This document shows positions 5,697 to 10,432 of a DNA stretch of 10,432 nt, piece after piece. The DNA comes from Victivallales bacterium (GTDB lineage: Bacteria > Verrucomicrobiota > Lentisphaeria > Oligosphaerales > Oligosphaeraceae). The first letter of the stretch is position 1. Each line of letters opens with the position of its first letter. The stretch lies in NCBI GenBank assembly GCA_017615955.1, contig JAFZZD010000289.1, positions 1 through 10,432 on the forward strand. Direction: 5' to 3'. Under the pieces are notes generated by a model. That model saw only the letters and a list, made by a program, of their open reading frames with translations. It was not told the DNA's origin and searched no databases. Position numbers and translations under genes: made by a program.

Positions 5697-8207
5697 CTAA
5701 TGGGATTGTTCCAAGGTCTGGAACATCTGACAGCTCTTCTCTGCAATCACCAGTCCCTTCGGGGGCACCTCAAGTTTGATGCTGCCGTTGACGATTTTCG
5801 CCTTGAAGCCTTTTTGCACCCTGATGCCGTCCTCATTGTAGGCAAAAATCTCCACATCGCCGTCAGAGACTCCCGCCCAGGTGTAAACTCCGCTTTCCCG
5901 CGCAATGAAGCGCTCTCTGGCTGCGACGAAGCCAGAGCCTATCTCGGTGACTGTCACTGGATAGAGCTTGCAGACAAAGTTGTCCGCACCTTCCAGCACA
6001 TGATTGGTCCGATTGTGGGGCGAATAGACGCAGCCATGCTGAAGCACCTCGCGAACCGCCTTCATAACGCCAGGACGGGTGTTCTCCGTGCCGAAGTTGC
6101 CCAGCACCATCGGAACATGAAACAGATGCACCTTGGGCATGTATATGACAGCGGTGCCTTCCGTAAATCCCTGCGTCTTGGAATAGCAGGCCAGGCGCCC
6201 GCACTCACCGCCATTGGTGAGCAGAAGTTTTCCATGTGCCTCCAGATGCTGCTCCAGAGCCGACTTGAAGGGGAGCGCTGCCAGCGCATTGTCGCTCTTG
6301 AGTGCCAGAACATTGCCGTTATCGTCCAGGTCAGCGGAAAAGCCGTCCCAGGCGGAATAGTCATAGCGGCGGTAGTTGCGCGGGGTCAGGAAACTGTATT
6401 CATCAACGTACAATGCGTCCACGCCGCAGGAGATGGCGAAATCTACGCTCTCCATGAACTGCTGGTACGCAGGGGTTCCTGGAATCGGCAGGTAATAGAC
6501 AATCGCCCAGCCTTCCTTGCATTTCTTGCGGAGAAGGATGGTGTCATAACCGTGGTGATGGTATGGAGAGCTGTCGGCATTGCGGATTGCGGAAACGCGC
6601 AGGGGATTTTTATCGAACTCGGGGAGGTAGGTGACTCTCATGGCAGGATGCTGGAGTGCCATGATCTTGGCATTTGGTAGCAGACGCTTGTAGAGCTTGA
6701 CCTTCTCGCCGAATTTTTTCAGCCCTTCAATGCGGGCCTTAGCCAGGTGCTCGAAGGTCGGCCTTTCCTTTTGCTTTTCATCTAAAATAACCTCACGCTC
6801 CATCGAATTCAACCATGGCGTAAAGGCGATGGTGATCGGCCCTAGACCGCCAAGATTCTTCTGGATTCTCTGCTCCAGGTTCAAACCAGGTATCGCTGGG
6901 ATCTCGGCTCCCCAGAAAATCGGGCGTTCCACACCGTATTTGCCCACGCCTCGGCGCTTCCGCAGTGAGTTGATGAACTTCCAGTACCCGCCGCTCGACA
7001 CGCTGTTTACACTATAGTGCATCGAGAATGACTTGCCTGGCGGCAAGGCCAGCACTGGCGAGTAGATTTCGACGATGCCCGCGTTGTTGACCATGTCCAA
7101 CACCCGCTCCGAGGCGTCATCCTCGGTCACGAAGACGCATCCTGTACCGAGTTTCGATATGTTCTCGTAGAAGACCGTTCCGTTGTTTGCGAAAGAACCC
7201 TCCATAGTCTCGTAGGAGCCAGACAGCCAATTTCGGGTCTCCGTTCCCGCAAGGCCAGTGCGATGGCGCAGGGGAATGCCCTGGATATGCTTCTTGTCGG
7301 TATTCGTCCATTTGTCATACCAGTCAACACGCCCGTCCTCCGCCACAGTCAGAATGCGCTCCAGCCGAACGGAAGGCCAGTTGGCTGTGAGTTCCAGGGT
7401 GTTGGTGGAGATTGCCTGGCTGACGACCTTGATGGTGGGTTCGCAGTCGGAGGCACGAAGAGCGATGCCTGTATTGAGTTTCATGCTGATTCCCGTTTCG
7501 GCCACAAACGCGGGCAGTCCAGGAAACGCGACTGTGAAGCCGCCGTTGCGATAAAGGTCAATCCTCGTGCCGTTGGCAGTGAGCACCTGGGAACTTCTGC
7601 CTGGATTCAGCGTCTCGGCTTTCGTCTTGGGAAGGACGGAAACAGGCAGATAGCCTACGGACACGTCTTGCACGGACAGGGTGATGTTCCCGCCCAGATT
7701 GGCGCGGATATTGCGAAAGGTGACCGTGTTGACATCCACGGGATTCGCCGCGTCGGAGATGTTGAAGACGAACCAGGAGCCAAGGTCATCCGTCGTGCGC
7801 CTGTCTGCGTCGTCGCTGTCTTTGGCAAAAGGCAGCGTGATGTTGGAGCCCTTGAATATCTTGAACTCTATATGCTTGTACTGCTCTTCCTTGAGATGAA
7901 AGATAAAATCACGGAAAAGCAGTCTCGGAAGACCGACGGCGGTAACCATTCCCAGTGGCGTGTCATTAACGGTCACCCTTGCGCAGTAGTTGCATCCACT
8001 GCCACCGAAACTGGACATTCGGCAGCGCAGGACTACAATCATGTCAGGCCTGGGCGGCAGCTGCGGCAGACTGAAAGTCCGCTCGCTACCTGTCTTCTCT
8101 ATTTGGAAATCAGGGATGGCTGTGGCGTCAATCAGTTTTGGCGGCATCTCCGCCGCCACCATCGCCATTCCAAGGAACAGCGCAAAAATGACACAGGCGT
8201 GTTTCAT
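5697..8207 (-). CDS. Secreted multidomain protein, putative glycoside hydrolase with TIM-barrel-like core
   Basis: An 836-residue exported protein. I use the second in-frame ATG (8207) because AAGGAG lies seven bases before it; the ATG at 8225 has no ribosome-binding site and only prefixes MKRSHR. The signal peptide is MKHACVIFALFLGMAMVAA, with likely cleavage before EMPP. Residues 20-190 look like a carbohydrate-binding or jelly-roll beta-sandwich (VVLRCRMSSFGGSGCNY). Residues 195-410 are a second beta-rich domain of the kind preceding retaining hydrolase barrels (VRLERILTVAEDGRVDWYD). Residues 425-725 are alpha/beta: FWGAEIPAIPG, MALQHPAMRVTY, AISCGVDALYVDEYSF and KLLLTNGGE. D602/E603 at a strand end are the best catalytic candidates. 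Residues 625-633 (ADLDDNGNV) resemble a calcium-binding loop. The last ~80 residues are beta-rich. It is 54 bp downstream of the pseudopilin gene and probably co-transcribed. I cannot name a GH family with confidence. Confidence 0.82.
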   Translation of the reverse strand: MKHACVIFALFLGMAMVAAEMPPKLIDATAIPDFQIEKTGSERTFSLPQLPPRPDMIVVLRCRMSSFGGSGCNYCARVTVNDTPLGMVTAVGLPRLLFRDFIFHLKEEQYKHIEFKIFKGSNITLPFAKDSDDADRRTTDDLGSWFVFNISDAANPVDVNTVTFRNIRANLGGNITLSVQDVSVGYLPVSVLPKTKAETLNPGRSSQVLTANGTRIDLYRNGGFTVAFPGLPAFVAETGISMKLNTGIALRASDCEPTIKVVSQAISTNTLELTANWPSVRLERILTVAEDGRVDWYDKWTNTDKKHIQGIPLRHRTGLAGTETRNWLSGSYETMEGSFANNGTVFYENISKLGTGCVFVTEDDASERVLDMVNNAGIVEIYSPVLALPPGKSFSMHYSVNSVSSGGYWKFINSLRKRRGVGKYGVERPIFWGAEIPAIPGLNLEQRIQKNLGGLGPITIAFTPWLNSMEREVILDEKQKERPTFEHLAKARIEGLKKFGEKVKLYKRLLPNAKIMALQHPAMRVTYLPEFDKNPLRVSAIRNADSSPYHHHGYDTILLRKKCKEGWAIVYYLPIPGTPAYQQFMESVDFAISCGVDALYVDEYSFLTPRNYRRYDYSAWDGFSADLDDNGNVLALKSDNALAALPFKSALEQHLEAHGKLLLTNGGECGRLACYSKTQGFTEGTAVIYMPKVHLFHVPMVLGNFGTENTRPGVMKAVREVLQHGCVYSPHNRTNHVLEGADNFVCKLYPVTVTEIGSGFVAARERFIARESGVYTWAGVSDGDVEIFAYNEDGIRVQKGFKAKIVNGSIKLEVPPKGLVIAEKSCQMFQTLEQSH

Positions 8208-8261
8208 TCTATGACTCCTTTTCATGCAAGACAGTGGAAATGCCAGTCCTTTTTCACACCG

Positions 8262-9023
8262 CTACTTCGTGTCTCGATCTGGATAGAAGAAGTTAAAGCC
8301 TTCCGCTTTGTTGCCGTCAAAGGCGCTGATGACACCCTGAAGCGCCTGCTTCGAGTAGTTGAGGACATGTCCGCCCACAAAGAGGATGTTTGCGGAATTG
8401 CTGTGCGGGATGTGAAAGCCGTCCCCACGAAGAGGATAGATCAGGTTGCGGACGTTGGGTGGATAATTGGTGCTGACAGGTGAGTATAAATTCCATGCAT
8501 CAGGGTCGGTACCAGAGCTGTCCGCCAGATAGCAGACTCCGCCGCCATGCTTGAATCCGCCGACTATCCATTTGGAAATCTCGAAACTGCGCGCAAAGCC
8601 GATATCGCTTCCGACCTGACCGAGATAAATGGCGTTGATGCCGTAGGCAATGCCAAAGGTGGCGCGGTCGTGGTGTACGGTATTCCCTTCAAGGCTCCTC
8701 TTCAGGGTGCTGAGAGACCGCACGGCGGGGGAGGAAGGGCAGGAATAGACAGTGGGATCGCCCGTATAGCGCACCAGTTGCGCGAACCATCGGGTGTCAA
8801 GGCCAGTGTTGTTCATGTCCATATACATGCCTGGAATGTAGTCATTGTTGTCGGAAGTGTACAAATTCATGGATTGACCGATTTGCCGCAGGTTGCTCGT
8901 GCAGGAGATTGCACGAGCCTTCTCCCGCGCCTTGCTCAACGCGGGAAGGAGCATCGCGGCAAGAATCGCGATGATGGCAATTACTACCAGCAGTTCAATT
9001 AAAGTAAAGCATCTCTTTTTCAT
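8262..9023 (-). CDS. Pseudopilin-like protein with type IV prepilin N-terminal signal (DUF1559-like)
   Basis: A 253-residue protein beginning [20 protein letters not shown], then [15 protein letters not shown]: a prepilin-peptidase signal with the essential glutamate at +5 and a ~20-residue hydrophobic helix. Cleavage is expected before F6, but the usual -1 glycine is a cysteine (C5). The globular part has [23 protein letters not shown] (43-65) and CPSSPAVRS. Near the C-terminus [13 protein letters not shown] (207-219) occupies the place of the H-x9-DG motif, with D replaced by G217. Such proteins are made in dozens to hundreds of paralogues in Lentisphaerae and are thought to sit in the cell envelope, perhaps as secretion-system pseudopilins. 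The start at 9023 has AAGGAG 11 bases upstream; an upstream TTG (9059) is less likely. It heads the minus-strand unit with the secreted hydrolase and is divergent from the AraC gene. Confidence 0.9.
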   Translation of the reverse strand: MKKRCFTLIELLVVIAIIAILAAMLLPALSKAREKARAISCTSNLRQIGQSMNLYTSDNNDYIPGMYMDMNNTGLDTRWFAQLVRYTGDPTVYSCPSSPAVRSLSTLKRSLEGNTVHHDRATFGIAYGINAIYLGQVGSDIGFARSFEISKWIVGGFKHGGGVCYLADSSGTDPDAWNLYSPVSTNYPPNVRNLIYPLRGDGFHIPHSNSANILFVGGHVLNYSKQALQGVISAFDGNKAEGFNFFYPDRDTK

Positions 9024-9077
9024 CTGGACAGATTCTCCTTGTTTTTCAATGACAAACAAAAACTATTTTCTCATAAT

Positions 9078-9281
9078 GTGTACTGTGTACTGTGTACAGT
9101 GGACTGTGGACTGTGGACAGTGGACTGTGGACTGTGTACTGTGGACAGTGGACAGTGGATAGTGGACAGTGGACTGTAGGAGGTTTGTAGCGAAAAGCAG
9201 CGAGTTGAACTGCATCTTCCCAATGCTGGGGCTTTTCGCCACGCGCACCCCACTGTTCACTGTCCACTGTTCACTGTCCAC
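9078..9281 (+). repeat. Composite heptamer/hairpin element, copy 2
   Basis: Fourteen tandem heptamers, GTG[GT]AC[TA] with one GTGGATA variant, run without interruption from 9078 to 9175. A 75-bp spacer follows. Then come four heptamers in inverted orientation (TGTTCAC/TGTCCAC alternating, 9254-9281). The segments 9141-9171 and 9251-9281 can pair over 31 bp; the only three non-Watson-Crick positions would be G-U wobbles in a plus-strand transcript. A second inverted repeat, GCGAAAAGC (9190-9198) with GCTTTTCGC (9231-9239), nests inside the loop. The loop's right part (about 9211-9250) resembles 2801-2840 of copy 1. It sits in the divergent AraC/pseudopilin promoter region. Confidence 0.85.
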
Positions 9282-9513
9282 TTGGATTATATTCTCACAA
9301 ATCTGGTGCTAATTATACGATTTTCATCAGGGAAAACCAATAACGATATTGGAAAAAAATAGCATAATCCTGCAAAACGTAATCGCAGTGAAAGGCCTTG
9401 TTTTCTCTCTTAATTCAGGTAGAAAAAGAGCCCGTTTTTTGCAATCAACTGGACAATATGAAGAACGTCCACTATTGTATATTATCTTTTTTCACTGCTT
9501 TCGTGATTGACCT
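9282..9513 (+). promoter_or_regulatory. AT-rich region upstream of the AraC gene with a candidate sigma70-type promoter
   Basis: The 232 bp between the hairpin element and the AraC ATG are markedly more AT-rich than the genes. The best promoter candidate for the AraC gene is TGGACA (9450-9455), a 17-bp spacer, then TATTGT (9473-9478), placing the start of transcription about 30 bp before the ATG. An alternative -10 (TATATT, 9478-9483) lacks a well-spaced -35. No clear Shine-Dalgarno precedes ATG 9514. AraC-type operator half-sites cannot be picked out by eye, and no small gene or RNA is evident. Confidence 0.35.
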
Positions 9514-10419
9514 ATGAAATACTTCCAGTTACATAATTTGCGCAACGATGGCTTGCCTTTGATTTACAGGGACATTCCCCAGGCCACATCCATTGAACTG
9601 CATAAGCATGACTATATTGAACTGGTGTTCGTGCATGGCGGAAATGGTGTGCATCTCCTGCAAGGACGGGAGGGTTTGCTGACCACCTCCATCATCAAAG
9701 GCGACGTCTTCACCATCCTGCCAGGCGAATGCCATGCCTATCGTGACTGCAGGGATTTTCGCATCTACAACCTATGCATAAGCACCGACTATCTTCAGAG
9801 ACTGGCGCCAGAACTCAGCAAAATGGCGCACTACGCAAGATTCTTCACTCTAAACAGGCAAGACTGCACACCACGGCTTCACCTTTCTCCCGCCGCATTC
9901 CAGCAGGTCGAATTCCACATGAGGCAAATCGTCAACGCCCTCAATTCACGTCGCGACACCCGTCTCTGGGCGATTCAAGTCTCCCTGGAAAATCTGCTTC
10001 TCTCCGTGTTTGACAGCGATAGCGGTTCCATTGCCACCGCCACCGTCGAGGCAACGACAGACGAGAGGCTGTTCCAGTCCATCGAGCGTCTGGAACTGCA
10101 TCCTGAACGCCCTTTGAAACTGCAAGAGGAGGCACGGCTTTCGGGTATGAGCCTGTCAAGTTACGCGCATAAATTCAGGCAGGCTGTCGGCTATGCACCC
10201 AACGAATACGTGACTTTCCTGCGTCTTGAGAAGGCGCGACGTCAAATAGAGGAGACCAACCGTCCCTTGACCGACATCGCCCTGGACTGCGGCTTCTGCG
10301 ACAGCAACTATCTGACCAGGCAGTTCCGAAAACGCTACGGCATCACTCCAGCCCGCCACCGCCGTTCCCTCCGCTTCTATCCAGGCACCAGCCAAACTGC
10401 CCCCGCCTTTCCAAGGTGA
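9514..10419 (+). CDS. AraC-family transcriptional regulator with N-terminal cupin sensor
   Basis: A 301-residue regulator. Residues 15-90 form an AraC-type cupin: HKHDYIELVFVHGGNGVHLL (30-49) and GDVFTILPGECHAY (63-76), with H30, H32, E36 and H74 arranged like a sugar- or metal-binding barrel. A helical linker covers about 95-180. Residues 185-285 are the double helix-turn-helix. The first HTH is LKLQEEARLSGMSLSSYAHKFRQ (201-223). The second is PLTDIALDCGFCDSNYLTRQ (251-270), followed by the family-defining FRKRYGITPARHR (271-283). Length and order are normal for the family. The divergent arrangement with the pseudopilin/secreted hydrolase unit suggests it activates that unit in response to a sugar. 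The inducer is unknown. Ser/Pro-rich residues after 287 are probably disordered. Confidence 0.93.
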   Translation: MKYFQLHNLRNDGLPLIYRDIPQATSIELHKHDYIELVFVHGGNGVHLLQGREGLLTTSIIKGDVFTILPGECHAYRDCRDFRIYNLCISTDYLQRLAPELSKMAHYARFFTLNRQDCTPRLHLSPAAFQQVEFHMRQIVNALNSRRDTRLWAIQVSLENLLLSVFDSDSGSIATATVEATTDERLFQSIERLELHPERPLKLQEEARLSGMSLSSYAHKFRQAVGYAPNEYVTFLRLEKARRQIEETNRPLTDIALDCGFCDSNYLTRQFRKRYGITPARHRRSLRFYPGTSQTAPAFPR

Positions 10420-10432
10420 AAGACAAGAGCAA

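Noticed and set aside
5604..6680. 358-codon plus-strand open frame
   Set aside because: Antisense shadow of the secreted hydrolase gene, starting inside repeat element B; no family resemblance.
7263..8483. 406-codon plus-strand open frame
   Set aside because: It lies antisense to the secreted hydrolase and the end of the pseudopilin gene, spans the gap between them, and has no recognisable domain. The minus strand carries a signal peptide, ribosome-binding site and domain-like patterns.
9078..9175. CRISPR array
   Set aside because: The repeat unit is 7 bp with no spacers and no cas genes nearby.
9046..9281. Three short minus-strand frames rich in TVHCPLS repeats
   Set aside because: A 7-bp repeat is open in all three frames by composition; these are translations of the heptamer array, not genes.

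Overview
The window looks like a chromosomal fragment of a Lentisphaerota (Victivallis-like) or related PVC-group bacterium. The best clue is the pseudopilin-type protein at 8262-9023, whose N-terminus [20 protein letters not shown] followed by [11 protein letters not shown] is typical of the very large pseudopilin/DUF1559-like families in Lentisphaerae and Planctomycetes. A secreted polysaccharide-degrading type protein, an AraC regulator and a GH99-like/WbsX-like protein beside it fit the same lifestyle. The assignment rests on recalled family features, not on a search.

Seven of the eight genes are on the minus strand; only the AraC regulator at the right end is on the plus strand. From right to left: AraC regulator (9514-10419, +), then a 490-bp divergent intergenic region with a heptamer repeat tract and a long hairpin. 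Next come a pseudopilin-like protein (8262-9023) and a large secreted putative glycoside hydrolase (5697-8207), then repeat element B and the GH99/WbsX-like protein (4416-5543). After repeat element A come a Rex-type redox repressor (3424-4071) and a HAD phosphatase overlapping its Shine-Dalgarno region (2859-3419). A second composite heptamer element follows, then an EamA/DMT-type transporter (1771-2646), and 29 bp later a large cytosolic protein running off the left edge (1-1741, at least 580 residues). That last gene has no stop codon inside the window and is easy to miss.

The genes form at least three likely transcription units separated by repeats. The right-hand unit (AraC, pseudopilin, secreted hydrolase, perhaps GH99-like) resembles a small carbohydrate-use locus: a sugar-sensing regulator divergent from a surface or secreted hydrolase and a pseudopilin that may help display it. 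The middle unit (Rex-HAD) is metabolic and redox-linked. The left-hand unit pairs a small-molecule permease with a putative alpha/alpha-toroid sugar-acting protein.

The most distinctive content is repetitive DNA. A pair of ~90-bp MITE/REP-like elements shares an identical 39-nt core and flanks the GH99-like gene in direct orientation. Two composite elements are built from tandem GTGGACT-type heptamers plus GC-rich hairpins. I see no rRNA, tRNA, CRISPR array, transposase or recognisable defence system.
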